Part shown: positions 1 to 7,446 of the stretch, piece after piece
How the letters are laid out: each line of letters begins with the position of its first letter
Position numbering within the stretch: position 1 is the first letter of the stretch
IMG/VR virus record: IMGVR_UViG_3300007640_000030
Location: 1-64,000 of that record
Length of the DNA stretch: 64,000 nucleotides
Direction: 5' to 3' (one strand)
From: a virus
The notes under the pieces: generated by a model
What the model saw: only the letters and a program-made list of their open reading frames with translations
Database searches by the model: none
What the model was told of the DNA's origin: nothing
Program-made: the position numbers and the translations under genes

Positions 1-563
1 AGTTGAGTTTGACCCAAACCAGTAGTTGTTCCTGTACCAATAACGCCAATATCAGCAAGAACTGTACCACCTCCAGACGCTGCGGTGGATATAAGAACAT
101 TACCATCATTTGCCGCTAACGCCCCAGCGGTTGCAACAAATGCTCTATAAACTCTTAGGAATGAAGAAGTAGAAGCTGCACCATTTACAGTAATCGTTTC
201 TTCAATTAGATTGAAATCATTATCTAAACCTTGAACAGTAATCGTGCGAGCACCATCGTTGCCAGGACCATCGTCACTACTTGCGCTATATGCATAAATT
301 GTACTATCAGAACCAACATCAAGATATTGATAAAGTCCTCCGTGCATCCAAATAGTTTCTGGTATATTTCCTACATTTGGATTTCTACCAAACTTATGTA
401 TTGCACTATAACCATCAACGAGTCCACCTGCAATAGGGATATTGGAAGCAGAACCATACGAGTTGATAATATTCCCGTCCTGATCAGCCAACAACATGAT
501 TTCATGTAAGTCACTGTTTGATGTGTTGTGATGTGTGTTTCTGTTTACTGAGTATTGTGCCAT
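1..563 (-). CDS. Virion structural protein, 3' end outside window
   Basis: The gene starts at ATG 563 and is cut by the left edge after about 187 residues. The fragment is rich in Gly, Ala, Ser, Thr and Asp and has no catalytic motif. Its second half holds beta-prone modules such as GARTITVQGLD (about residues 104-114) followed by SSFLRVYRAFVATAG (about 133-147). That module looks like one in head or tail decoration proteins of marine T4-like phages. The start lies one base after the stop of the upstream gene, so translation is probably coupled. I infer a structural role from composition and from its place downstream of the structural block; the exact part of the virion is unknown. Confidence 0.55.
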   Translation of the reverse strand, partial: MAQYSVNRNTHHNTSNSDLHEIMLLADQDGNIINSYGSASNIPIAGGLVDGYSAIHKFGRNPNVGNIPETIWMHGGLYQYLDVGSDSTIYAYSASSDDGPGNDGARTITVQGLDNDFNLIEETITVNGAASTSSFLRVYRAFVATAGALAANDGNVLISTAASGGGTVLADIGVIGTGTTTGLGQTQ

Positions 564-564
564 G

Positions 565-1878
565 TTACATTACCTTTAAGTGGACGGCAGAATCTGCTGA
601 TTCTGATTTGGCAACACGATATAGACTCGACATAAAGTCTTGTTCACGTCCTTTGATCATGGTAAAAATCGTTGTTACGTAATATTTAGAAACCAACCAT
701 TCGACATTCTTACTGGCCAGTTTCTTCGAGAACTCCTGTCGGTCAACGGGGTTGGTTACCTCACCGGAATAGAATCCGTAGAACTTATCCAAGAACCCCT
801 CACGGTCTTTCTTAATCTCTGCCTCTAGAGTCTTTCGAGCCTCAGTCTTATTACGTGTAGTTGCATAGAGTGCGGAGTCAATCCCACCGTGGGATACCTT
901 ACCGTGTTTTGCTTTCTTACCGATGACCTCACACTGGAACGTGGGGAAGGTGCGGAACTGAATCTCAACACCACCCTGTCCGAACAGATATCCGTCCTTT
1001 GACTTGAAGAAGTCTCCGCGCTTGTTATAAGAGACAGACTGGAAGACGGGTGGTTTGAATGGTTTCTTGTAGTTGACTTGTGCAAGTCTAGGTTTACCAC
1101 CAGCGGTGGTTTTGAGTGACACCCCAATAATGTCACGTTCTTTGAACGCCTGTAGAAGTACTTGGTTGAGTGCGTTGATAGAATCACAACCGTCTATGTC
1201 ATACGCACCTTCTTTACCTTTTTTTACCAACCAGATGTCGGCGGGAGTCCACTTATTGACGTTCTGAAATAATTTCTCTTGACGGTTCAACGCCTTGAAC
1301 TTGTTCTCAAGGGAATCAACCCAGTCGGACCCACGGTGAAAACTGTAGGTTCCTTGTCTCTTCAAAACCCTGTAGAGGATCCTCGCAATCTCAATCGATG
1401 AACCAATCCAATTATTGTCACCCAACAAAACATCTTCCAAGGTAGCGTCTGTGAAAGTTTTCTTGTATGCGTTGCGGATATCGTCCGGAGAGAATTTGGT
1501 TGAGGGATCATCCCAGATGGCCTGAAGGTAAACGCACTGTGCGGATTCGGTTGCACGGGTATTGTCTGATCCACCGCCGGAACCACGACCACCACCAAAC
1601 TCCTGAGTCTTTGCGAGACTACCGAACGCAATCTTCTGTCCGGTGTTGGTCATGAGACCAATCTTGTTACCTGTCTTTGCGTCTCCCGCCCTCAACGCCT
1701 TTTCAATTGCGGCATCATACTGGAGAGTGACTTGACTACCATCGGTCAGTTCGAAAGGTTCGTTACCTTTGTACTTACGCAAAAACAATTCTAGACGAAA
1801 CGCCCTATCGTCCCGCACGATTTCGCCGAAGGTCAACTTCGACTCTGAGAGTTCTTCGAAACTAGAAAATCTTAACAT
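565..1878 (-). CDS. Conserved-looking phage protein of unknown function
   Basis: The ORF opens at a TTG (1905), but ATG 1878 gives the more natural start MLRFSSFEELSES and 437 residues. I do not recognise a family with confidence. Visible features are a Gly-rich linker near residues 90-105, a KWTPADIW segment in the middle, and a later GVSLK segment after an NALNQVLLQAF helix. An acidic residue followed by a GVSLK strand resembles the core of PD-(D/E)XK nuclease folds, but this is weak. A TATAAATA late promoter lies about 40 nt upstream and the next gene downstream is a virion protein, so late expression is likely. It could be a structural or DNA-processing protein. Confidence 0.6.
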   Translation of the reverse strand: MLRFSSFEELSESKLTFGEIVRDDRAFRLELFLRKYKGNEPFELTDGSQVTLQYDAAIEKALRAGDAKTGNKIGLMTNTGQKIAFGSLAKTQEFGGGRGSGGGSDNTRATESAQCVYLQAIWDDPSTKFSPDDIRNAYKKTFTDATLEDVLLGDNNWIGSSIEIARILYRVLKRQGTYSFHRGSDWVDSLENKFKALNRQEKLFQNVNKWTPADIWLVKKGKEGAYDIDGCDSINALNQVLLQAFKERDIIGVSLKTTAGGKPRLAQVNYKKPFKPPVFQSVSYNKRGDFFKSKDGYLFGQGGVEIQFRTFPTFQCEVIGKKAKHGKVSHGGIDSALYATTRNKTEARKTLEAEIKKDREGFLDKFYGFYSGEVTNPVDRQEFSKKLASKNVEWLVSKYYVTTIFTMIKGREQDFMSSLYRVAKSESADSAVHLKVM

Positions 1879-1917
1879 ACGACTTATTCCGTTAGTGTTT
1901 AACAAAAACTATAACAC

Positions 1918-1925
1918 TATTTATA
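1918..1925 (-). promoter_or_regulatory. T4-type late promoter (TATAAATA)
   Basis: An exact TATAAATA box on the minus strand, 40 nt upstream of ATG 1878 and overlapping the stop codon of the preceding gene. This octamer is the T4 late-promoter element read by gp55, which is also encoded in this window. It probably drives 565..1878 and the structural gene behind it. Confidence 0.7.
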
Positions 1926-2595
1926 AGAATTGTAAAGTCGAATTTTCCTCGTTCCACTGTTCAATGGTTTCTTTGAGAGGGCGTACCCAGTTGTCACGGT
2001 GTTCGATAAACACCTGAGGCGGATTATCATCTACTGCAATAATGGTGACCAACTGAGTGATGGGTTGACCAGTACGTTCTTCCCACATGATTGCGTAGGC
2101 AGATTCTTGCATGAAGTAGTTCTTGATCATGGACGGGAACTTCTTCTTACGAGAAGTCTTGAAGTCTATAATAGAAATTGTACCGTCAAACTCAGCCACA
2201 CAGTCAACCCTACCAGCAACGCCAAGATGATTGGAGTAAAGAGGTGCTTCCTGTGCAAATACTCTGCCAATACGATCATCAAGAATGGACTTAAGGTCAA
2301 GAAAACTGGAAATAATATCTGGTGTGTATCCATCTTTAAAATCCTCCTCGTTGTTAATGTACTTCTCTATGATTTCGTGTACCTTAGTACCACGAGTAGA
2401 AGCAACACGAGAGATTCGATTAGCCTCTTCCTCACCTACACGTTTACGCCATGCGGCAATACCGTCCCGTGAGAGAATACTCAGGACGGTAGTAATGGAT
2501 GGGAGGTTAATACCTTCGGGAGTCTGATACTTACGACCCTCTTCGGTAGTGACCGCTTCCATCTCTTTCAATTCAACTGATACGTGTTCAAACAT
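1921..2595 (-). CDS. PD-(D/E)XK exonuclease, Cas4/RecB-like
   Basis: A 224-residue protein with the core of the RecB/Cas4-type nuclease family. It has a conserved helix with GTKVHEIIEKY near residues 89-99, the catalytic Asp in GRVDCV (about 148-153), the IIDFKTS strand (about 161-167) giving D-x-K, and a QESAYAIMW helix (about 183-191) matching the QxxxY motif. Such nucleases degrade or trim DNA ends in recombination or host DNA breakdown. The start ATG overlaps the end of the upstream gene by 8 nt. There is no cysteine cluster, so it is not a full iron-sulfur Cas4. Confidence 0.8.
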   Translation of the reverse strand: MFEHVSVELKEMEAVTTEEGRKYQTPEGINLPSITTVLSILSRDGIAAWRKRVGEEEANRISRVASTRGTKVHEIIEKYINNEEDFKDGYTPDIISSFLDLKSILDDRIGRVFAQEAPLYSNHLGVAGRVDCVAEFDGTISIIDFKTSRKKKFPSMIKNYFMQESAYAIMWEERTGQPITQLVTIIAVDDNPPQVFIEHRDNWVRPLKETIEQWNEENSTLQFL

Positions 2596-2860
2596 CTTCT
2601 TTCATCTTTTCCATTTGTTTACGTGCGTACTTGGCCGCCTTCTCCAGTTCCCGCACGAACTCTTCGACCTCATCAAAATGTTCAGGGGGAATCTTTCCTA
2701 ACACAGTATAACAGAATAGATTCTGTTTGACAAGATCTTTGTATGGAGTGTGTCCCTCATAGGCAGGTTCACATGCGTCTCCAATATAGAGACTAGTAAG
2801 AACACCCTTTTCATCAAACCAAGGTGTCACTTCAACGTTCAGTTCAACATTCATTACCAT
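2588..2860 (-). CDS. Hypothetical protein, 90 aa
   Basis: A small acidic protein I do not recognise. The N-terminal half is beta-prone (MVMNVELNVEVTPWFDEKG), and the C-terminal third (from about residue 60) is a charged helix rich in Glu and Lys. The start at 2860 has an AGGAAAA sequence very close; the second ATG two codons later has better spacing. It sits in an overlapping operon between a membrane protein and the PD-(D/E)XK nuclease, which supports it being a real gene. Function unknown. Confidence 0.6.
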   Translation of the reverse strand: MVMNVELNVEVTPWFDEKGVLTSLYIGDACEPAYEGHTPYKDLVKQNLFCYTVLGKIPPEHFDEVEEFVRELEKAAKYARKQMEKMKEDV

Positions 2861-2866
2861 TTTTTC

Positions 2867-3172
2867 CTAATTTACGAAGTAACGTATCAGTCCAGAGAAC
2901 AACAGGACACCCATCACTCCGTTGAGTAGTATAAGTGCCCTATCCTGCCATATGTAGGAAACTACAAACCACCCAATTGCACCAACCCAAGAGAACGCCA
3001 TATCGTAAATCTGCAACTCCGGTATACCAGTCGATCTGATAGTGACCGCTGAGAGTATCATTACGGTTGCGAACCATTTAATGTACCAGTCAAATCCACC
3101 CTTCGGTGTAGCGGACTTAAATATTCTTTTTGAATTCGCCAGTTCTTCTGGCGCGAATTCCTTCTCATCCAT
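2867..3172 (-). CDS. Small inner-membrane protein, 101 aa
   Basis: The open frame extends upstream to 3271, but ATG 3172 (MDEKEFAPEEL) overlaps the upstream stop by 8 nt (ATGGATGA), a normal junction in this genome, so I use it. After a soluble N-terminus of about 26 residues there are three hydrophobic segments: near 30-46 (WFATVMILSAV), 54-75 (MAFSWVGAIGWFVVSYIW) and 78-98 (ALILLNGVMGVLLFSGLI). The compact three-helix layout with a WQDRALI turn resembles a small membrane-protein family seen in marine T4-like phages. No enzyme motif. Role unknown; it may alter the host membrane. Confidence 0.65.
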   Translation of the reverse strand: MDEKEFAPEELANSKRIFKSATPKGGFDWYIKWFATVMILSAVTIRSTGIPELQIYDMAFSWVGAIGWFVVSYIWQDRALILLNGVMGVLLFSGLIRYFVN

Positions 3173-3752
3173 TACGTATTTTCTCCATACGTTGTCTTGC
3201 AGACATCCACTGTTCGTAACTGAGGGGTTTACGTTCCTCACCACAAGCGAGTTTACGTTTCCTGAACTCACCCTTCAGGATCTTCGCGGCGTCTCTACCA
3301 AGGAACCTAGAAACCAGAGAGAGTAAGTCTTTCCGGAAAGATCGTCCGTGATGCATGTTACCCAGACAGTGAGTCAACTCGTGTAACAAGACGTAAACGT
3401 CCAAACCGCATTTGGTATCTAGGGTAACGGTATGTCCGTTAGTCCAACCAGAAGTACCCCGACCCGAACTACGGAGTTTCGCAACAACCGGAGGGTTAGA
3501 GGCGAACAGTCGAGTCACATCCTCATTGATATGCGTGGACCAGAGTTTCTGCCAAGTCTTAGACTTGTAGATTTTCTTAGCGTACTTCTGCGCCTCTTTA
3601 ATGTCATTGAATTTGGGGACATTGAATTGACGTTGGAACGCCCACTCAGACTCATAAGTCTTGGCACGTTCGGAGTCTCTAGTACCCCGTGCACCCTTGT
3701 TCTGTTTCTTTTTGAATTTGAGAAGGTAGGTTTTGTACTCGATTTGTGACAT
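3165..3752 (-). CDS. Putative zinc metallopeptidase (HExxH, SprT-like)
   Basis: A 195-residue basic protein with the zinc-binding motif LLHELTHCLGNMHHGRSF near residues 120-137. HELTH supplies two His ligands and the catalytic Glu, and the downstream HHGRSF supplies a likely third ligand, as in SprT-type metallopeptidases. The rest is Lys/Arg rich, which would suit nucleic-acid contact. A strong sigma70-type promoter (3785-3813) and GAGAGGA Shine-Dalgarno lie just upstream, so it is probably an early gene. The substrate is unknown; cleavage of a host DNA-bound protein is one possibility. Confidence 0.65.
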   Translation of the reverse strand: MSQIEYKTYLLKFKKKQNKGARGTRDSERAKTYESEWAFQRQFNVPKFNDIKEAQKYAKKIYKSKTWQKLWSTHINEDVTRLFASNPPVVAKLRSSGRGTSGWTNGHTVTLDTKCGLDVYVLLHELTHCLGNMHHGRSFRKDLLSLVSRFLGRDAAKILKGEFRKRKLACGEERKPLSYEQWMSARQRMEKIRNG

Positions 3753-3784
3753 TAGATTCCTCTCGAATCACCATTTCAGTACCT

Positions 3785-3813
3785 ATAATACCAGCCTCCG
3801 CAAGAAATGTCAA
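3785..3813 (-). promoter_or_regulatory. Early sigma70-type promoter
   Basis: Minus strand: TTGACA (3813-3808), 17 nt, TATTAT (3790-3785). Start of transcription is expected about 25 nt before ATG 3752 of the metallopeptidase-like gene, with GAGAGGA in the leader. Confidence 0.75.
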
Positions 3814-3992
3814 GAACTTTTTTTCAAAACATTTCGCTCCTTGAACAAGGATTTGACCAGATTTTGGAGCTCCTTACGGCGCTTCCGAACCATCCCCAGA
3901 CCCAGAAGGTCTCCGTTCTGGATATCGTCCAACTCATTCTGAGCCCATGCGATATCGATTTCGATGTCACGAACGGTACGTACTTCACTCAT
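3810..3992 (-). CDS. Hypothetical helical protein, 60 aa
   Basis: A short charged, helical, probably coiled-coil protein ending in a basic tail (KERNVLKKSS). Two in-frame ATGs exist (3998 and 3992). A GGAG lies only 2 nt from the first and 8 nt from the second, so the second (MSEVRTVRDI) is preferred. No recognisable family. Its 3' end overlaps the -35 box of the early promoter for the next gene. Confidence 0.5.
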   Translation of the reverse strand: MSEVRTVRDIEIDIAWAQNELDDIQNGDLLGLGMVRKRRKELQNLVKSLFKERNVLKKSS

Positions 3993-4015
3993 TTTCATAT
4001 CTCCGTACTAGAGTG

Positions 4016-4633
4016 TTAATCGTATTGTTGATTCTCTGTGAGACCACACCAGTTACAGGGCGACCCCGATTCAACTTCCATCTCACATTTTTCTATGATA
4101 CAGAAGTGAGACCACATTGTCAAGACTTTTTTGTATCTATTGTAAGATCCATCAAGTTCCTCGACCATGACCTCATTCAATCTATCGTTCACCGCAATGA
4201 TTGTCGGTAACTTAGAACTGGTCCGATCTTCCATTTTTACAATCTCACCATCACGAATTTTGTACAATACAACATCACCGCTTGAGCGAATGTATGCTCT
4301 GCCACCATCAATCATGTTGTCACCGATCATTTTGCAGTCATGTCGATGAGCACTGTAATGTAGGTTACCTTCACTGTCTTCGATCATGGCAAACTCTGCA
4401 CCCTCGATACGATCTGCATTGGTGATCATCACACGATCCTCTGTGTCAATAAACATACCAAAGTAGCGATTACCAAATTGAGGATGAGGAGTATCACGAT
4501 AGAAAATATCCATAGCCTGTGCTTCACCGCCCAGTGCACTTGTGCAAACATACTTAACAGCTACACCGTCTTTTTTAGAATAGTGTTCTGCCATAGCATC
4601 AGTGTTAAAAATAGGTTCATGTTTTATATTCAA
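4016..4633 (-). CDS. Hypothetical protein with C-terminal CxxC
   Basis: I do not recognise this protein. The frame is open to 4660, but the likely start is TTG 4633: GGAGG sits 6 nt upstream of it, while the first in-frame ATG (4594) has no good ribosome site. The middle is beta-rich (GNRYFGMFIDTEDRVMIT near residues 55-72) and the end has CNWCGLTE, a possible half zinc site. The gene overlaps the upstream BPSL0761-like gene by 17 nt. A promoter-like sequence (4095-4123) lies inside it. Start choice is uncertain by up to 13 codons. Confidence 0.5.
   Translation of the reverse strand: MNIKHEPIFNTDAMAEHYSKKDGVAVKYVCTSALGGEAQAMDIFYRDTPHPQFGNRYFGMFIDTEDRVMITNADRIEGAEFAMIEDSEGNLHYSAHRHDCKMIGDNMIDGGRAYIRSSGDVVLYKIRDGEIVKMEDRTSSKLPTIIAVNDRLNEVMVEELDGSYNRYKKVLTMWSHFCIIEKCEMEVESGSPCNWCGLTENQQYD
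4095..4123 (-). promoter_or_regulatory. Possible internal sigma70-type promoter
   Basis: TTGACA (4123-4118), 17 nt, TATCAT (4100-4095) on the minus strand inside 4016..4633. It would transcribe the 60-aa gene at 3992. The -10 is one mismatch from consensus; there is no independent support. Confidence 0.4.
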
Positions 4634-4805
4634 AACGTCCCTCCATTTCTTCCATATCATATTTGCTGGGATAGTGTTTTAGCAGTCTGCCTGCCTCTTG
4701 CCTCACTGCTCGTGGAACTCTAGGTGTAGCCTTGGGATTGCAGAGGTCTAATAGGAAATTCTCTGTTCTCAATACTGCATTGGTTCTTTCAGTTGGTAAG
4801 GTCAT
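4617..4805 (-). CDS. BPSL0761-like small protein, 62 aa
   Basis: The sequence starts MTLPTERTNAVLRTENFLLDL and continues with ATPRVPRAVRQEAGRLLKHYPS (about residues 26-47). That pattern (PxERTxAVLxTxxFLLDL, then PRVP...LLxHYPS) is the hallmark of the small BPSL0761 family found in proteobacteria and phages, whose function is unknown. Length (62) fits. It overlaps the downstream gene by 17 nt and the upstream one by 17 nt, so it lies within a tight operon. Confidence 0.7.
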   Translation of the reverse strand: MTLPTERTNAVLRTENFLLDLCNPKATPRVPRAVRQEAGRLLKHYPSKYDMEEMEGRFEYKT

Positions 4806-5073
4806 CTTTCTTTCCTTGTTCGTATCCTACTTCATAGGCGGCTCGTAGCCATTTTATCAATGCATCTGATACAGGCAGTTCTTCACCTAGGCGTTCTCGA
4901 CGTGTCGAGTAGCATTCTATTTCATCTAACCATTCTTCAAATGTCAGTGCGTGGTCTTCGTAGGCTTCCTCAAGAGCAGATACCATGTAAGAAACATCTT
5001 CAGGTTTCAACTTACCGCCATTGACCACATGATGATAAAAACGCCTTGCTTGTGATAGTATGTCTTGGTTCAT
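4789..5073 (-). CDS. Hypothetical acidic protein, 94 aa
   Basis: The open frame begins inside the tRNA-Thr gene at TTG 5118, but those first residues are only the tRNA 3' end read as protein. ATG 5073 (MNQDILSQARRFYHH) is the real start candidate. The product is helical and acidic, ending in an AAYEVGYEQGKKDD segment. No recognised family. It overlaps the BPSL0761-like gene downstream by 17 nt and directly follows the tRNA. Confidence 0.55.
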   Translation of the reverse strand: MNQDILSQARRFYHHVVNGGKLKPEDVSYMVSALEEAYEDHALTFEEWLDEIECYSTRRERLGEELPVSDALIKWLRAAYEVGYEQGKKDDLTN

Positions 5074-5088
5074 CACATCAATCTCATA

Positions 5089-5163
5089 TGGTGCCGGAGA
5101 AAGGAATCGAACCCTCAACCTACTGATTACAAATCAGTTGCACTACCGTTGTGCTACTCCGGC
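5089..5163 (-). tRNA. tRNA-Thr (anticodon UGU)
   Basis: A full cloverleaf on the minus strand. The acceptor stem GCCGGAG pairs with CTCCGGC, the D-arm contains AACGGTAGT, and the anticodon stem ACTGA/TCAGT encloses loop TTTGTAA (anticodon TGT, reading ACA). The T-arm has GGTTCGATTCC. Discriminator A and an encoded CCA (5091-5089) complete the 3' end. Phage tRNAs of this type usually supplement codons rare in the host. Confidence 0.95.
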
Positions 5164-5172
5164 GAATAAAAA

Positions 5173-5246
5173 GTGGGTAGGGTGACAGGGTTTGCATGTC
5201 CCAAGCGTCCGGTTGAGGCCCCCTGTTACCAGAGGGCCGTACCCAC
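5173..5246 (-). ncRNA. Non-canonical tRNA-like cloverleaf
   Basis: Exactly 74 nt closed by GTGGGTA/TACCCAC (7 bp), with three internal hairpins: GGCCCTC/GGGGGCC around TGGTAACA, CTCAA/TTGGG around an 8-nt loop, and GACA/TGTC around a 9-nt loop. The four-way shape and length match a tRNA, and it lies next to tRNA-Thr. On neither strand does the anticodon loop have 7 nt with U33, and there is no standard TTCRA T-loop. It may be a decayed tRNA, a tRNA mimic or a structured processing signal. The strand is assumed from the neighbours. Confidence 0.45.
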
Positions 5247-5252
5247 AAACTG

Positions 5253-6227
5253 TTAAGCGGCTACTGCGAACTCCACCGCCTTTTCAACCGCACGTTGTTT
5301 ACGAGTCTGGTTAGAACCAAACCATGCAGAGGTCAAACGTGAGTCTGCCTCTCGACCCATAATGTGATCGGTCAAGTAGGTGACACTGTTAAGTGCCTGC
5401 CACCATGAACCTTCCGCGAACTCCGCACCAGGCTGAGTCTCTAGAACCTCAAACGCCTTCTTCGCGTTCGTAGTTAGGTCTTCGAACTGTTGTACATTGT
5501 CCGGAGACTTCTTACCAGTGTAAGTACGTGGGAAGACTTCGTTGTAGTACTGGATCAGAGAGTCCATAGTGAACCGCCTCTTTGCGAGGAACTCTGCCAT
5601 CTCTTTGTACTGATCAAACTTCTCGTGGGCGATACCCAGAGCTTCCTTAACCTTCTGAGGGTTAAACTCAGAACGGTGGTTCATCTTGCAGGAGTTTGCA
5701 ACCTGCTGACCCAGCGACATGGTAAGAGTGTTGTTGCAGACCACACGAATCGGAGTGAACCGAACGTCAATCGACTTACCGTACTGGTGAGGGTTAGAGA
5801 AGAGAAGGTAGGAGTCAACCTGATCACCACCAAGGATATCGAACGACTCCTTGATCTTGGCGAGTGCCCAAACCATCTGTCCACCCTTCAGTGAACCAGC
5901 GGTGTGCATTTCCATGTCACCAGCAAGAACGTACTCAGAGAAGAATTCAAACGCTTCTTCGTTCTGGACGGGGTTCCAGTTCTCACCAACCTGAGTCAGA
6001 ACCTTGTTGTCCGAAGAACGAACAAGAGCCTCGACACCTGTCGGGATTTCAATTTGCGACAGAACCGTGTCACCCACACGTGCATAGGTAGGAACCTTCT
6101 CGACTGTCCAGTCAAGACCAGCCTTCTGCATCATCTGTGCGGGAGTGAGATCGTTAGATACTGGTACACCAAGACCATGCCAAGGGACTGCACCTGCGTA
6201 TGCCATAGTTTCGACTTCATGCGACAT
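5253..6227 (-). CDS. DUF932 / phage-plasmid-like protein
   Basis: A 324-residue protein matching the DUF932 (phage/plasmid-like, TIGR03299) pattern: N-terminal MSHEVETMAYAGAVPWHGLG, a PVQNEEAFEFF segment near residue 90, and RFTPIRVVCNNTL near residues 160-172. The family is common in phages and plasmids; its biochemical role is not established. ATG 6227 is preferred over an upstream TTG because a GGAGA lies 8 nt before it. A strong early promoter sits 50 nt upstream, giving a leader of about 44 nt. Probably an early, highly expressed gene. Confidence 0.85.
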   Translation of the reverse strand: MSHEVETMAYAGAVPWHGLGVPVSNDLTPAQMMQKAGLDWTVEKVPTYARVGDTVLSQIEIPTGVEALVRSSDNKVLTQVGENWNPVQNEEAFEFFSEYVLAGDMEMHTAGSLKGGQMVWALAKIKESFDILGGDQVDSYLLFSNPHQYGKSIDVRFTPIRVVCNNTLTMSLGQQVANSCKMNHRSEFNPQKVKEALGIAHEKFDQYKEMAEFLAKRRFTMDSLIQYYNEVFPRTYTGKKSPDNVQQFEDLTTNAKKAFEVLETQPGAEFAEGSWWQALNSVTYLTDHIMGREADSRLTSAWFGSNQTRKQRAVEKAVEFAVAA

Positions 6228-6277
6228 AATATATTTCTCCAAAGTTCTGAGAAGACTATCTCCTCAGTTATGTATGT

Positions 6278-6306
6278 ATAATACTACACTAGGCAGAGAT
6301 TGTCAA
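6278..6306 (-). promoter_or_regulatory. Early sigma70-type promoter of the DUF932 gene
   Basis: TTGACA (6306-6301), 17 nt, TATTAT (6283-6278) on the minus strand, in the gap before the DUF932 gene. Only one -10 base differs from consensus. Confidence 0.8.
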
Positions 6307-6337
6307 TACTTTTTTCGAAAAAAAGTTAAATTTATTT

Positions 6338-6574
6338 TCAGTACAAGGACATGAGGGTTGAGATCGCCAAAATCAGTCGGTTTCTCCAGATCATGGAGTT
6401 GGACTGTTCTGCAATCTCCTGAGTGGTCTTGATGTCTTCGAGGATCTCAAAGAACTCTTCCTTGGTCAGGTTACCCGACTCGTACTCGACTTGGGTGGAC
6501 TGGACTAACAGGGCCAGTCTAGACATGTCTTGGTCTTCTGCTTGCCGTTTAATTTCTTGTAGTTCTGGACTCAT
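6338..6574 (-). CDS. Hypothetical protein with C-terminal hydrophobic segment, 78 aa
   Basis: A charged helical N-terminal part (residues 1-60) is followed by a short hydrophobic tail, WRNRLILAISTLMSL, which could anchor in a membrane. No recognised family. Its ATG overlaps the stop of the upstream lipoprotein gene by 4 nt (ATGA). It is the last gene of the membrane/secreted cluster that runs down from 10748. Confidence 0.55.
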   Translation of the reverse strand: MSPELQEIKRQAEDQDMSRLALLVQSTQVEYESGNLTKEEFFEILEDIKTTQEIAEQSNSMIWRNRLILAISTLMSLY

Positions 6575-6945
6575 TTGTTTCTCCGTAGGATCGCCGTTCC
6601 AACGTCACGACTCTGTTCCTGCAATAAAGTTTTCTTCAGTCCACAATATGTAGGTGACATCGATTCTCGCGCCGCGAGGGGTTCCGTTGTGGTTTTCATA
6701 AGTAGTAGAAGGTTATTAACATCACGGGATCCTTTGAGTTCGGAGTACGCAATCAACCAGTCAACGTTATCATCGATAATCGCCGCTTGTTCTATTGCGA
6801 GACCTTCGTCACTACATTCTAGATTATTGATGTTGTGATAGAGTTCTACCGCTTGATACGACTCATTATCGTCGTAGAGTGATGCACAACCGCTGAGTAT
6901 ACTCATCCCCAGCAAGCTAGCTAAGATTATAACACGATTTTTCAT
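6571..6945 (-). CDS. Putative lipoprotein, about 124 aa
   Basis: From ATG 6945 the protein begins MKNRVIILASLLGMSILSGCAS: a basic n-region, a hydrophobic stretch and an LSGC lipobox with Cys near residue 20. This predicts lipidation by Lgt and cleavage by signal peptidase II. The mature part is about 105 residues, mainly helical, with two more cysteines (NLECSDEG and SPTYCGLKK) that could form a disulfide. A TTG three codons upstream is the alternative start. Family unknown. It is co-linear with secreted genes upstream. Oddly, a perfect sigma70 promoter overlaps its start. Confidence 0.65.
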   Translation of the reverse strand: MKNRVIILASLLGMSILSGCASLYDDNESYQAVELYHNINNLECSDEGLAIEQAAIIDDNVDWLIAYSELKGSRDVNNLLLLMKTTTEPLAARESMSPTYCGLKKTLLQEQSRDVGTAILRRNK

Positions 6946-6954
6946 TTTTGTCAA
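6926..6954 (-). promoter_or_regulatory. Perfect sigma70 promoter overlapping a start codon
   Basis: TTGACA (6954-6949), 17 nt, TATAAT (6931-6926), both perfect. The predicted transcription start (about 6919) is inside the lipoprotein gene, downstream of its ATG. The transcript could use an inner ATG at 6906 or serve the 78-aa gene. Confidence 0.6.
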
Positions 6955-6957
6955 GAC

Positions 6958-7437
6958 CTAATTTGATAAAGGATTATCTAAAAACGCCTGTATTTTTGCG
7001 TCGAGTCTTTCCTCTACCTGTTGAAGTTTACGATCAGTATCCACAACGAGTGCATCTCGTTTGGTATCAAATCGTTCGTCAGCCCTATCTATCATATCTT
7101 CAACTACGGTTTCTAGAGTTCTCCCTTGATCCTCCACACGGTCAACGTTGCGTTCCATGCGATTGAAATCGTCTCGTAAGTCGTTCTTGATAGTTCTGGA
7201 ATAGTCTACTGCGGCGTCAACTTGAATCAACGCATCGTCTAACTTCTGTTCGATTAGTCTATTGCGGTTCTCAATCTCTGTGGTATCGATGTTCGCAATG
7301 ATCTCTTTCATATCCATGTAGTCTTTATAGAACTCAAATGCACCCCAAGATGCACCACCCAAGGTTGACAGGGCGGTGAGGATAACCATTATCCTACCAC
7401 CTCTGAAGGTCATTCCCGCGAATTCAAATTCTGCCAT
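6958..7437 (-). CDS. Membrane-anchored coiled-coil protein, 159 aa
   Basis: One N-terminal membrane segment (about residues 17-37, VILTALSTLGGASWGAF) is followed by about 110 residues of heptad-like charged helix (MDMKEIIANID onward), predicted coiled coil. No signal cleavage site is obvious, so it is probably a single-span anchor with a long coiled coil. The shape resembles inner-membrane spanins, but nothing specific identifies it. The gap to the upstream gene is 9 nt, consistent with one operon. Confidence 0.6.
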   Translation of the reverse strand: MAEFEFAGMTFRGGRIMVILTALSTLGGASWGAFEFYKDYMDMKEIIANIDTTEIENRNRLIEQKLDDALIQVDAAVDYSRTIKNDLRDDFNRMERNVDRVEDQGRTLETVVEDMIDRADERFDTKRDALVVDTDRKLQQVEERLDAKIQAFLDNPLSN

Positions 7438-7446
7438 CTGTTATCC

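Noticed and set aside
5074-5118. N-terminal extension of 4789..5073 (RVRFLSPAP...)
   Set aside because: These codons are the 3' end of the tRNA-Thr gene; the phrase is a known artefact of reading tRNA ends as protein.
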